This document shows, in pieces, positions 26,574 through 34,223 of a stretch of 64,000 bases of DNA. The position numbers and the translations under genes are program-made. The notes beneath the pieces were generated by a model that was given only the letters and a program-made list of their open reading frames with translations, did not search any database and had not been told where the DNA came from. Position 1 is the stretch's first letter, and each line of letters begins with the position of its first letter. The DNA is from Actinomadura sp. HBU206391 (GTDB taxonomy: Bacteria; Actinomycetota; Actinomycetes; Streptosporangiales; Streptosporangiaceae), in assembly GCF_014323665.1 (NCBI RefSeq), contig NZ_JABVEB010000007.1, positions 38,196 through 102,195 of the forward strand, given 5' to 3'.

Positions 26574-26976
26574 GAGGATCCTCCTCGGCGGGCGCCCGCG
26601 CCCGGGTGACCCGCCGCTCCCGCCGCTCGGCCGGCGCCCGGCCCCGGTCGACGCCGGCCTCCAGCGCGGCGACCCGGTCACGGAGCTCGCGGTTCTCCCT
26701 CTCGATCTCGCTGCCGCGTGAGGAGAGCGTGGGATCGCGCTCCCACCAGTCGATGCCCATCTCCTTGGCCCGGTCGACGGACGCCACGATCAAGCGCAGC
26801 TTGATCGTCAGTAGTTCGATGTCGAGCAGGTTCACCTGGATGTCGCCGACGATGACGATCCCCTTGTCGAGCACCCGCTCGAGGATGTCGGCCAGGTTCG
26901 CTGACTCGGGGCGCTTCACCGGTGTTGGAGGCCGCCCGTAGCCGCCGGTCCCGCCGATCCGGCTCGGTTGCGTCAC
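26566..26976 (-). CDS. gvpJ: gas vesicle protein GvpJ
   Basis: 136 residues. GvpA-like core at about 27-76 (NLADILERVLDKGIVIVGDIQV, LLDIELLTIKLRLIVASVDRAKEMGIDWWE) with the WWE ending typical of GvpJ. Then comes a coiled-coil (SEIERENRELRDRVAALEAGV) and an Arg-rich tail. GvpJ is a minor shell component at vesicle tips. GTG start 26976 with GGAGG upstream. Confidence 0.93.
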   Translation of the reverse strand: MTQPSRIGGTGGYGRPPTPVKRPESANLADILERVLDKGIVIVGDIQVNLLDIELLTIKLRLIVASVDRAKEMGIDWWERDPTLSSRGSEIERENRELRDRVAALEAGVDRGRAPAERRERRVTRARAPAEEDPRD

Positions 26977-26977
26977 G

Positions 26978-27520
26978 TCAGTCCTCCAGTGTCTGAGCGC
27001 GCGCGTAGCGCTGGGTTCGCCGATAGGCGATCAACTCGCCGCACTCGTCGAGTTCGGCCTCGTACAGCGCGAGGATGTCGGTCGTGTCGGGGATCCGGTG
27101 GATCTCGACGACCTCGACACCGATGCGCCAGCGTCCGTCGTCGGTGTGTTCCAGCGAGGTGATGCCTTCGGGCTCCTTGCCCGTCATCTCGCCGACGTGG
27201 CGGGCCGCTGACCTGGCCGCCAGCGCGGCCGTCACCCGGCGTCCCCGGCGGGGAGCGGGGCCTCGCTCCCGGGCCGCCGTCTCCTCCCGCTCGCCGCGAT
27301 CCTCCGGCGCGGGTGGCTCGCGTGGCTTCGGTGTCTCTCGTGGCTCCGGTCGCTCTGGCGGCTCCACGTCACGCCGCCTCCTGCGCGGCTCGACCGGCAG
27401 GGCGGCGTCCTCCGCTCGTCGCTCCCGATCCGTGCGGCCGCTGCGGTCACGAGGCGGGCGCCTCCCCTCCGGCTCCCACCGGCTCTCCCGCTCCTCTGGC
27501 CGGCCGGTCCACACGGTCAC
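26978..27520 (-). CDS. gvpO: gas vesicle protein GvpO
   Basis: 180 residues. The N-terminal half is a disordered Arg/Glu/Pro-rich region (RPEPRETPKPREPP). The C-terminal GvpO domain starts near 95: VTAALAARSAARHVGEMTGKEPEGITSLEHTDDG, then VEVVEIHRIPDTTDILALYE and YRRTQRYARAQ. GvpO is essential for vesicle formation in haloarchaea and conserved in actinobacterial clusters. Overlaps gvpG by four bases; GTG start with GGAGAT upstream. Confidence 0.92.
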   Translation of the reverse strand: MTVWTGRPEERESRWEPEGRRPPRDRSGRTDRERRAEDAALPVEPRRRRRDVEPPERPEPRETPKPREPPAPEDRGEREETAARERGPAPRRGRRVTAALAARSAARHVGEMTGKEPEGITSLEHTDDGRWRIGVEVVEIHRIPDTTDILALYEAELDECGELIAYRRTQRYARAQTLED

Positions 27521-27762
27521 ATCTCCGGTCCGCGAGAGCGCCCCGCAGTCAGCCGGCTCAGCAGCTCGTTCTCGAGTTCCGCGGCGACGTCGCCCGAGAT
27601 CTCGCCGGCGGTGCGTGCCCGGTCGACTTCGGCCAACTGGCGCCGGACCGCGGCGGGATCGTACATCTCCTGCTCAGCCTGATCGCGGATCCGCTCCGCC
27701 ATCCACACGACTCCTCGTACGGGCGCGATCGGCAGCGTGAGCAGTCCGGTCAACAGCCCCAT
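27517..27762 (-). CDS. gvpG: gas vesicle protein GvpG
   Basis: 81 residues: LLTLPIAPVRGVVWMAERI followed by the helical EQEMYDPAAVRRQLAEVDRARTAGEI and ENELLSRL. This is the standard small GvpG, which supports GvpF/L during assembly. Lies three bases after gvpF. Confidence 0.95.
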   Translation of the reverse strand: MGLLTGLLTLPIAPVRGVVWMAERIRDQAEQEMYDPAAVRRQLAEVDRARTAGEISGDVAAELENELLSRLTAGRSRGPEM

Positions 27763-27765
27763 CTC

Positions 27766-28566
27766 TCAGTCCTCCTCCTCGGGGGGCGGCACGAAGTCGT
27801 ACGGTGCGAGCGGTCCCAGCAGGCGCAGCCGGACCCGGCCGGCCCATTGTCGGCCCAGGTCGTCCACGGCCTTCTCGAAGCGCGACCGGCCTCGGTCGTC
27901 GACGAGGAACGCCGCGTCCGCGGCCGTGTCCTCGCCGGCCGCCACACGCGGAGCCACCGCCACGGCGTACGGTGCGAGCGACTCTGCCAGGGCCGTGTTG
28001 TCCACCTCGCGCTTCGCCTCGATCGCCTGTACGACGAGCTCACCCAGCCGGACGCGCTCGTAGTACCCGGCGTCCTCCGGCAGGTCGCGCAGCCGCTCCC
28101 GCAGGTCCCGTACCTCTGGCTCCTCCTCCAAGACCTCACGGAGCACCGTGTCCTGCTCGTACGTGCCGAAGACGGTGAACTCCATCCGGCCGGCGAGATC
28201 TGCCATGACGTCGGCGAACCAGTCGTGATGTGGCGCCAGCATCTCGTCGACCACCGCGTCGGTGCTGGTGACCACCGCGCCGAAGCGCAGCGGCAGCATG
28301 GTGGTCTCGGCCGCGAGCGCCTCGACGACGCGTTCGTGCGCGAGCAGGTCGTCCCGGGTGCCAAGCGGCCCCTCGGGGGTGATTTCACTCACCGCCGCGG
28401 CGAGGTCGCCGTGTCGCACCAGCGACACCTCGCTCCCGTCGGTTCCGGTCAGCCCTTCGGGCAGCTCAGTGTCCACCGGGACGATCCCGTAGACGTAACA
28501 TGCCGCGCCGGTCTCGTTCACGGGGCTTTCGGAATCTCGGGTCTGGGACTGCGACTGCGTCGTCAC
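27766..28566 (-). CDS. gvpF: gas vesicle protein GvpF/L family (first copy)
   Basis: 266 residues. Marks are [86 protein letters not shown] and [13 protein letters not shown] near the C-terminus. GvpF is the assembly factor that contacts GvpA. GTG start 28566 overlaps the gvpA stop; ribosome site GGGAG. The family pair gvpF and gvpL is normal for actinobacterial clusters. Confidence 0.94.
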   Translation of the reverse strand: MTTQSQSQTRDSESPVNETGAACYVYGIVPVDTELPEGLTGTDGSEVSLVRHGDLAAAVSEITPEGPLGTRDDLLAHERVVEALAAETTMLPLRFGAVVTSTDAVVDEMLAPHHDWFADVMADLAGRMEFTVFGTYEQDTVLREVLEEEPEVRDLRERLRDLPEDAGYYERVRLGELVVQAIEAKREVDNTALAESLAPYAVAVAPRVAAGEDTAADAAFLVDDRGRSRFEKAVDDLGRQWAGRVRLRLLGPLAPYDFVPPPEEED

Positions 28567-28988
28567 GGCTCACGCTCCCTTCGAGGCGGCCTGGCACGGC
28601 GGGGCTCCCGCGCTTCCTCTGCCGCCTCCCGACGCTCCGCCATGGTCTCGGCGAACGTCTCCTTCGCCGCGTCGAGGACGCCCTTGGTCTTTCCCTTGGC
28701 CACGCTCTGGGTGCCGGCCTCGGTGATCCCCTGGACGACTTCGGGCAGGCTCTTTCCGCCCTTCTCGTAGAGGTCGAGCCGGTTGGTGGCCTCCGCGAAT
28801 CGCAGATAGGTGTCCACGCTCGCCACGACGATGCGCGCGTCGATGGTGATCAGCTCGATGCCGACCAGCGAGACGCGGACGAACGCGTCGATCACAAGGC
28901 CCTTGTCCAGGATCAAGCCGACGACGTCCGCGAGTCCGCCTCCGGACGGACGCTCGACCGGCGACCCTCGGGTCGTAGAAACGGTCAT
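28563..28988 (-). CDS. gvpA: gas vesicle structural protein GvpA with C-terminal extension
   Basis: 141 residues. The main shell protein: the core at about 18-75 reads [44 protein letters not shown]. Instead of ending there as most GvpA do, about 65 further residues follow: helical [21 protein letters not shown], then basic and acidic helices ending in Pro/Arg repeats. Similar tails occur in some actinobacterial GvpA. ATG 28988 has a perfect GGAGGAGG site, the strongest in the operon, fitting its abundance. Confidence 0.95.
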   Translation of the reverse strand: MTVSTTRGSPVERPSGGGLADVVGLILDKGLVIDAFVRVSLVGIELITIDARIVVASVDTYLRFAEATNRLDLYEKGGKSLPEVVQGITEAGTQSVAKGKTKGVLDAAKETFAETMAERREAAEEAREPRRARPPRREREP

Positions 28989-29023
28989 CGGATTACCTCC
29001 TCCGCTGCGGTCGTCCGCTCGGC

Positions 29024-30346
29024 TCACTCGCCGCGGTCACGCCGGGGCGTCTCGTCGTCCTCGGCGCGCCGCCGTGCCGGCGCGCGCCGCCGGGCCGGTG
29101 CTCGGCGGGGCTCCTCGGCCGCGCGTCCTTCCTCCGACCGTCGAGGTGGTCTGCTTCGCGCTCTCGCCGGGGGCGCGGCGGGTTCCCGCTCGTCCTCCGC
29201 AGGCTCGGCCTCGGCACGCCGCCGTACGGGGGCGCGGCGCCGCTGCGGCGGCGCACGGCGTGGCCTCTCCTCCTCGGGAGCCTCCTCCGCGGAGGCCACC
29301 TCGGGCTCGGGCTCTTCTTCAGGCTCGGGCTCCTCCTCGGACTCGCGGTCTTCTTCGGGTTCGTGCTCTTCTTCGGGCTCGGCGTACGCCTCCTCCTCGG
29401 GGGCCTCTTCCTCCTCCGGAGCGCGTTCCTCCTCGGCGGCCTCCCGCCCGCCGGTCTTCGCTTCGGGCGGACCGCCCTCGCCCTCCTCCTCGCGGGTGCG
29501 CTGCTCTTCTTCGAGGGCGTCCTCGTGGCTCTTCACGACCTCGCCGTCACGGATCTCACCGCGCCAACCCTCGATCTCGTCGGGATTGAGGATGGCGTGC
29601 GCCATCACGTGCCGCCGGAAGTGCTTGAACTCCAGACGAGCGCGTCGTCCCTGGGCCCGCCAGAGGTTGCCCGTGTGCTCGAAGAATCCTTGCGGGTGGT
29701 ACTCCATGACCAGCAGGATCCGGGTGAGGTTGGGAGCCAGTTCCGAGAAGGACACGGTGCCGTCGACGTAGCCCTTCGCCCCCTTCGAGCGCCAGATGAT
29801 GTGGTCGTCCGGCACCTGCTCGACGATGTGCGATTCCCAGCTACGGTGCGACCACCAGACCTGCGCCTTCCAGTTGACCTTGTCGTCCTCCGGTCGCTCC
29901 GCGTGCTCGACCTTCTTCATGAAGCTCGGGAAGTCCTCGTACTGCGTCCACTGGTCGTAGGCGAGGCGAAGCGGGACGCCGACGTCCAGCGTCTCCACGA
30001 TGTTGGTGAGCTTGAGCCCCTTCTTGCCCTTGCCCTTACCGCGCTTGAAGATCTGCTTGACCTTCTCCTTCACCCCGGTGGCCCCGGCGTTGAGCGCGGC
30101 GCGGACCGGCGACCTGCCCTCGGCGAGCGCTTTCAGGCCCGATACCGCCGACTTGACGCCCGGACCGCCCTGGTCCATTTTGTCGATCAGCTTGTCGGTC
30201 GCCCCGCTGAGCTTCTCGCTGACCGAGCCCGCCGCCTTCTCGGCGAGCGCGCTCATGAAGTTCTGTGCCTCTTGCGACAGCCGCCCGGTGTGCAGACTGT
30301 CGGCCACGTTGGCGCCCGACCCGCCGGGTGCATGCTGATCAGTCAT
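29024..30346 (-). CDS. SRPBCC-domain gas vesicle cluster protein (GvpZ-like) with long charged tail
   Basis: 440 residues. An N-terminal helical region has Gly/Lys-rich [10 protein letters not shown] near residue 110. An SRPBCC/cyclase domain covers about 115-260 ([34 protein letters not shown], then [14 protein letters not shown]). The C-terminal 170 residues are disordered: first Glu/Pro-rich ([13 protein letters not shown]), then Arg/Pro-rich ([13 protein letters not shown]). SRPBCC proteins occur in Streptomyces gas vesicle clusters as GvpZ, which supports the name by position and fold. Function unknown. Second gene of the operon. Confidence 0.8.
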   Translation of the reverse strand: MTDQHAPGGSGANVADSLHTGRLSQEAQNFMSALAEKAAGSVSEKLSGATDKLIDKMDQGGPGVKSAVSGLKALAEGRSPVRAALNAGATGVKEKVKQIFKRGKGKGKKGLKLTNIVETLDVGVPLRLAYDQWTQYEDFPSFMKKVEHAERPEDDKVNWKAQVWWSHRSWESHIVEQVPDDHIIWRSKGAKGYVDGTVSFSELAPNLTRILLVMEYHPQGFFEHTGNLWRAQGRRARLEFKHFRRHVMAHAILNPDEIEGWRGEIRDGEVVKSHEDALEEEQRTREEEGEGGPPEAKTGGREAAEEERAPEEEEAPEEEAYAEPEEEHEPEEDRESEEEPEPEEEPEPEVASAEEAPEEERPRRAPPQRRRAPVRRRAEAEPAEDEREPAAPPARARSRPPRRSEEGRAAEEPRRAPARRRAPARRRAEDDETPRRDRGE

Positions 30347-30367
30347 CGCTTTCGCCCTCGCTATCCG

Positions 30368-31060
30368 TCATCGCGTGGCGCGCGGCGTCCTCCTGGGCGC
30401 TCTGGAGGCGTCCCCGCCACTCCTCGGCGTTGCCCGACGAGGCTCGCGCCGCGGCGGGCGAGCCGGTGGGCGGCGCTCTTCTCGCTCTTCCGGCTCGGGC
30501 TCGTATTCGTCTCTGTATTCGCCCTCGTCGCTCCTCGGCGTTGCCCGACGAGGTTCCCGCCGCGGCGGGCGAGCCGGTGGGCGGCGCTCTTCTCGCTCTT
30601 CCGGCTCGGGCTCGTATTCGTCTCTGTATTCGCCCTCGTCCTCGTACTCGCCCTCGTCTTCGTACTCGTCTTCGTATTCGTCCTCGTAATCTCCGGGCTC
30701 GCGCTCTTCCTCCGGCTCCTCATCGGCCGGACGTGTCTTGCGCTTGCCCCCGGTCGGCGCGCGCATCGCATCCGCGCGGTGCTGGAGCTTGTCGCTGAGC
30801 GAATCGATCCGGCCGCTGGCAGCTGACATCGCCACCGACTTGCCGGCGTCGAGGAGCTGACTACGGAGATCGCCCGTCAGCTTGTCCAACGGGCCGCCTT
30901 CGGCGCCCAAAGGGGTGCGGCGCAGCAGATCCGCGGGATCGATGGGGAGCTTCCCCCCCGCCGCCATGAGTGCCATGAGGACGGCCAACCTGGTCTTATG
31001 ACTGCGTCCGAGCACGTAGCCCCCGAGGACGCCGACCGCTATCTGACTTCCGCACTTCAT
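30368..31060 (-). CDS. GvpY-like membrane/charged protein with duplicated tail, first gene of gas vesicle operon
   Basis: 230 residues. The N-terminus has a hydrophobic glycine-zipper-like segment (QIAVGVLGGYVLGRSHKTRLAVLMALMAAGG), a helical middle (KLTGDLRSQLLDAGKSVAMSAASGRIDSLSDKLQ), then a disordered tail alternating acidic Tyr-rich (YEDEYEDEYEDEGEY) and Arg/Pro-rich blocks. The last 74 residues are two copies of one 37-residue unit. Position at the head of a gvp operon and the GYVLGR motif fit the poorly defined GvpY/GvpT group. Four-gene spacing downstream is tight, so it is probably cotranscribed. Confidence 0.65.
   Translation of the reverse strand: MKCGSQIAVGVLGGYVLGRSHKTRLAVLMALMAAGGKLPIDPADLLRRTPLGAEGGPLDKLTGDLRSQLLDAGKSVAMSAASGRIDSLSDKLQHRADAMRAPTGGKRKTRPADEEPEEEREPGDYEDEYEDEYEDEGEYEDEGEYRDEYEPEPEEREERRPPARPPRREPRRATPRSDEGEYRDEYEPEPEEREERRPPARPPRREPRRATPRSGGDASRAPRRTPRATR
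30421..30642 (-). repeat. 111-bp tandem duplication, two copies
   Basis: TCCTCGGCGTTGCCCGACGA begins at 30421 and again at 30532. The two 111-bp units are nearly identical (first differences around GGCTCGCGCC versus GGTTCCCGCC) and in frame, so each adds 37 residues to the GvpY-like protein. Confidence 0.9.
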
Positions 31061-31470
31061 GCCCTCTCCCCCCTGTGCGACGACCCAGCGCCGTAAGAAT
31101 CGGCGGCAACGCGCGGATGGGCGAACGCAGGCGCTGTCCCGCCGCCGTCGCGGCGCATCGCGGCTGTCGGCGCAGGGTCACCGGTCGTCGAAAATGGACG
31201 GGGCGCCGAATCATCCGGAGGATCGCTGTGGCAAGGGCCTTGGGCGAGTCACATCGTGGACGTCAGCCGCGGATCGCGGCATTTCAAATCAACGAAAGGC
31301 CCTCTACCCTGGGCAGATGCCCCGAAACCGGGCCTTTCCCGCTGGTTCGTAGATTCTTGGCCTAGAGGCCTTCCCCGTCCTCCATGAGGTCCGAGAAGCG
31401 CGGAACGTTTATGCGGTGGCCGGATCTAACCAGATAGCCGAGCGCGAGATCGGCTGGAGGGGGAGAGGCC
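31061..31470. promoter_or_regulatory. 410-bp divergent promoter region of gas vesicle and alkaline-shock operons
   Basis: Contains no plausible gene. It must drive the leftward gvp operon and the rightward DUF2273-Asp23 operon. GGAACGTTTATGCGG near 31400, about 70 bp before the DUF2273 gene, could be a -35 type element of an alternative sigma factor, without a clear -10. GGAGGGGGAGAGGCC just before 31471 is the ribosome site. Confidence 0.4.
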
Positions 31471-31656
31471 ATGTCGCACCGCCACTTCGGCTTCCTCGTC
31501 GGGTTCCTGATCGCCTGGCTGTGGGTGTCGGCGGGTTTTCTGGCCGCCGTGGGCGCGGTCGTCGCCGGCGTCATCGGCTACTGGGTGAGTCGCGTCGTGG
31601 AAGGCGATGTCGACCTCCGGGAGTGGACCGACAGGTTCTCGGCTTCGCGCCACTGA
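31471..31656 (+). CDS. DUF2273 small membrane protein
   Basis: 61 residues. A hydrophobic hairpin (FGFLVGFLIAWLWVSAGFLAAVGAVVAGVIGYWVS) ends in a short acidic tail (EGDVDLREWTDRF). This matches DUF2273, whose members are nearly always encoded next to Asp23 and AmaP-like proteins, as here. Probably a membrane partner of the Asp23 complex; biochemical role unknown. Confidence 0.85.
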   Translation: MSHRHFGFLVGFLIAWLWVSAGFLAAVGAVVAGVIGYWVSRVVEGDVDLREWTDRFSASRH

Positions 31657-31709
31657 CCACAGGACCGCACACTCGTGCGCGGTGTGAATGACGGCAAGGA
31701 GCATCGGTC

Positions 31710-32240
31710 ATGTCCGACACCACATCCGAGCGCAACACCGCATCTGCGAACAAGACCGGCGACAAGGCCGGTCAGGTAGTCAAACCGTCGGCGCAGGCCG
31801 CCCGGCGTCCTTCCGGAGGTGCGGCCCCCGCGTACGCATCGCTGTCAACCGACATGGGAACCACTCACATCTCCGAGGCCGTCGTGGCGAAGATCGCGGG
31901 GATGGCCACCCGGGAGATCCCCGGCGTGCACTCGATGGGGCGTGGGATGGCCCGCAGACTCGGGCGGGTGCGTGCCATGGTGCCCGGCCAGACGGACTCG
32001 TCCATGGTCGCCCAGGGCGTGGAGGTCGAGGTCGGCGAAAAGGAGGCGGCGATCGACCTGGACATCGTCACCTGGTACGGCCAGAGCATCATCGAGATCA
32101 GCGAGGCGGTCCGCCGCAACGTGATCGAACGCGTCGAGTCCATGACGGGACTGAGGGTCGTCGAAGTGAACATCAACGTCGACGACATCTACATCGAGGG
32201 CCAGGAAGAGAAACCGCCTGAGAAGCCGCGCGTCCAGTGA
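31710..32240 (+). CDS. Asp23/Gls24-family envelope stress response protein
   Basis: 176 residues. After a disordered N-terminus, the Asp23 domain (about 52-160) reads THISEAVVAKIAGMATREIPGVHSM, VEVGEKEAAIDLDIVTWYGQSI, ISEAVRRNVIERVESMTGLRVVEVNINVDDI. Asp23 in Firmicutes forms a membrane-proximal network anchored by AmaP and is induced by alkaline or envelope stress. Overlaps the next gene by four bases. Confidence 0.92.
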   Translation: MSDTTSERNTASANKTGDKAGQVVKPSAQAARRPSGGAAPAYASLSTDMGTTHISEAVVAKIAGMATREIPGVHSMGRGMARRLGRVRAMVPGQTDSSMVAQGVEVEVGEKEAAIDLDIVTWYGQSIIEISEAVRRNVIERVESMTGLRVVEVNINVDDIYIEGQEEKPPEKPRVQ

Positions 32241-32740
32241 ACGCCGACGACCGCGAGAACCGTGACCGTGTCGCCCGGGTCGACCCGGGCGACCGCGCCG
32301 GCTTGGCCCGCGACGTCGCGACCGCGATCGAGGCCGTGCCCGGGGTCGCCGGTCTCATCGGCGATGCGGGGCCGGTCCAGGTGGCCACGCTGCATCGGCA
32401 CGGCAAGGTCATGGGGGTCCGGCTCACCGACGACACGGTGGTCGTCCACATCGTCGTCAACGCCCTTCCCCTGCAGGGAGTGACCACGGCCGTCGCCCGG
32501 GCCGTGCGGCGGGTACTGAGCCGGGCCGGCGATGATCGCAGTGTCGCGGTGGTGGTCGACGCACTCGAGGGCGTCAGCGCCCTTCCCGAACACACCGAAC
32601 CGGCGCACACCGAACCGGCGCACGCCGACCCGCAGCGCGACCACCCGGAACCCGGCCGCCGGGAGCCCGGCCGTCCAGGACCTGGCCGTCCAGAACCCGG
32701 TCGCCCGGAGGCCGGTCTGGCTCGAGGATCGGGCCGCTGA
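32237..32740 (+). CDS. Asp23-like protein with proline-rich tail
   Basis: 167 residues, GTG start. The folded part (about 20-115) has the strand-helix pattern of Asp23-like proteins: ARDVATAIEAVPGVAGLIGD, VMGVRLTDDTVVVHIVVNALPL, VARAVRRVLSRAG. The C-terminal 50 residues are repeats of Glu-Pro-Ala-His and Gly-Arg-Pro-x-Pro. Lies between Asp23 and DUF6286 with 4-bp and 1-bp overlaps, so it is part of the same complex or pathway by inference. Confidence 0.65.
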   Translation: MNADDRENRDRVARVDPGDRAGLARDVATAIEAVPGVAGLIGDAGPVQVATLHRHGKVMGVRLTDDTVVVHIVVNALPLQGVTTAVARAVRRVLSRAGDDRSVAVVVDALEGVSALPEHTEPAHTEPAHADPQRDHPEPGRREPGRPGPGRPEPGRPEAGLARGSGR

Positions 32741-33276
32741 TGCGCGCCTTCAACCGGATCGCGGCGCTGGTGCTGAGCCTGGCGCTGATCGTGGGCGGCC
32801 TGTTCATCGCGGTCCAGGCGGTGCTGGCGGCGTTCCACCGCGCGCCATGGCCACTGCCGCTCCGAAGCTGGCATGACGACCTCGTCGGCACGCGGCTCGA
32901 TGACCCCGTCACGACGATCGTGGCGGCTGCGCTCGGAGTGATCGGACTGGTGCTGCTCATCGCCGAACTGCGCCCCTGGCGTCCGTCCCGGCTGCCCGTG
33001 CATCCGGCCACCGCCGATCCCAGCAGCGCGTGGTGGGTGGTACGCGGCCCGGCCGAGCGCCGTCTCGCCGCCGCCACCGCCCGGATCCCCGGCGTGAACA
33101 AGGCACGCGTGCGGCTGCGCGGACGGCACCGGTGGAAGGTCAACGTACGGGCCGAGGCTCGTGACGAAAGCCGCAGGCGGATCGCGGAGGCCATCGAGGA
33201 CGAGCTGGACAGGCTCGCCGCCCCGGCCCATGTCCGGGTCCGCCTGCGGCTCCGGAAACCGAGGAGGGTCACCTGA
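32740..33276 (+). CDS. DUF6286 membrane protein
   Basis: 178 residues. Two membrane helices (RIAALVLSLALIVGGLFIAVQAVLA and TTIVAAALGVIGLVLLIAEL) flank a short external loop. A cytosolic alpha-beta domain follows (WWVVRGPAERRLAAATARIPGVNKARVRL, with basic RVRLRLRKPRR end). Same layout as AmaP-type anchors; DUF6286 genes sit in actinobacterial Asp23 operons. Confidence 0.82.
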   Translation: MRAFNRIAALVLSLALIVGGLFIAVQAVLAAFHRAPWPLPLRSWHDDLVGTRLDDPVTTIVAAALGVIGLVLLIAELRPWRPSRLPVHPATADPSSAWWVVRGPAERRLAAATARIPGVNKARVRLRGRHRWKVNVRAEARDESRRRIAEAIEDELDRLAAPAHVRVRLRLRKPRRVT

Positions 33277-33860
33277 TGGATCGCTTCAACCGCGTGCTCT
33301 GGGCGGTGGTCGGCCTCCTGCTGACGGCCACGGGGGCACTGGGCGTGGCGGCCGGACGCGGCCACCTGAACGGCGTCGATCCCCGCAGCCCGCTGTTGCC
33401 CCGCTGGTTCCTCGACCGGTGGCACGCGTGGGGTTCCTGGGCATGGGCCGGTCTCGCTGTGGCGGGCCTGATCCTGGCCTGGCTCGGCTGGCGCCTGCTA
33501 CGCGCCGAGCTCCGCCCCGGCGGGCGCCGGTCGCTGCCGACCGATCTCGTCCTCGAACCAGGTGACGGGCCCGAGACGGCGGGGGAGACCCGGCTGAACA
33601 GCCCCGCTCTCGCCCATGCCACCGAGAACGCGCTCGAACGGCACGCGGCGGTCGAGCGGGCGCTCGTCCGGCTTCTCGGGGACGCCGAACATCCCGAGTT
33701 GCGCGCTCGCATCGACACGGCCGGCGGCACCGACCTGCGAGCCGTGGGCGAGCACCTCGGCCGCACCGTTCAACAGCTGACGGTCACCAGCGGCCTCCGG
33801 CCCGATCCCGTCGACGTCACCGTCCGGCCCGGCGGCCCCGCCGGGCCCAGGGTCCGCTGA
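33276..33860 (+). CDS. AmaP-like alkaline shock membrane anchor
   Basis: 194 residues. A membrane hairpin of two helices (NRVLWAVVGLLLTATGALGVAA; WAWAGLAVAGLILAWLGWRLL) with a 35-residue loop is followed by a cytosolic domain ending in TSGLRPDPVDVTV. AmaP binds Asp23 and tethers it to the membrane in Staphylococcus; the order DUF2273, Asp23, Asp23-like, DUF6286, AmaP fits that model. Starts on the last base of the DUF6286 stop. Confidence 0.78.
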   Translation: MDRFNRVLWAVVGLLLTATGALGVAAGRGHLNGVDPRSPLLPRWFLDRWHAWGSWAWAGLAVAGLILAWLGWRLLRAELRPGGRRSLPTDLVLEPGDGPETAGETRLNSPALAHATENALERHAAVERALVRLLGDAEHPELRARIDTAGGTDLRAVGEHLGRTVQQLTVTSGLRPDPVDVTVRPGGPAGPRVR

Positions 33861-34223
33861 CGGAATCCCGTCCTGGCGAAACACGCGACGCTGGCGCCCC
33901 GAGTTGGCCCGGCTGTATCCTTTACCCCCTTACGCGAACTCTGCTAGCAATCCGCACCCGGAGCATCGATGTCGGCCCTCACCGAAACGACATTCGGCCA
34001 CGGCCGGTTCGCCGCTCCCGTCGGCCGTCCGTGATCTCGCTCGAGCGTCACCGAAATGACCAACGGGACACGCGCCTGAGCCGGTCCCGTCGGTATGAGC
34101 CGCCTTGGCCGCCGGCGCCGGTGTCTCTCCCGGCCGGCCGGCCGACACCGCGCGACGCCCCGCCGCCCATACTGCGGCCGTGCCCGCCCCCGCCCCCTTC
34201 CCGCGAGGATATGGAGCACATAC
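33861..34223. promoter_or_regulatory. 363-bp intergenic region before the conservon
   Basis: Presumed conservon promoter region. TATCCTTTACCCCCTTACGCG near 33910-33935 is the only AT-rich patch. No small gene with a credible ribosome site was found in it. Confidence 0.4.

Noticed and set aside
33861..34223. Small rightward frame ahead of the conservon (about 108 codons)
   Set aside because: Pro/Arg-rich with no ribosome site; it overlaps the cvnA leader and start in another frame.
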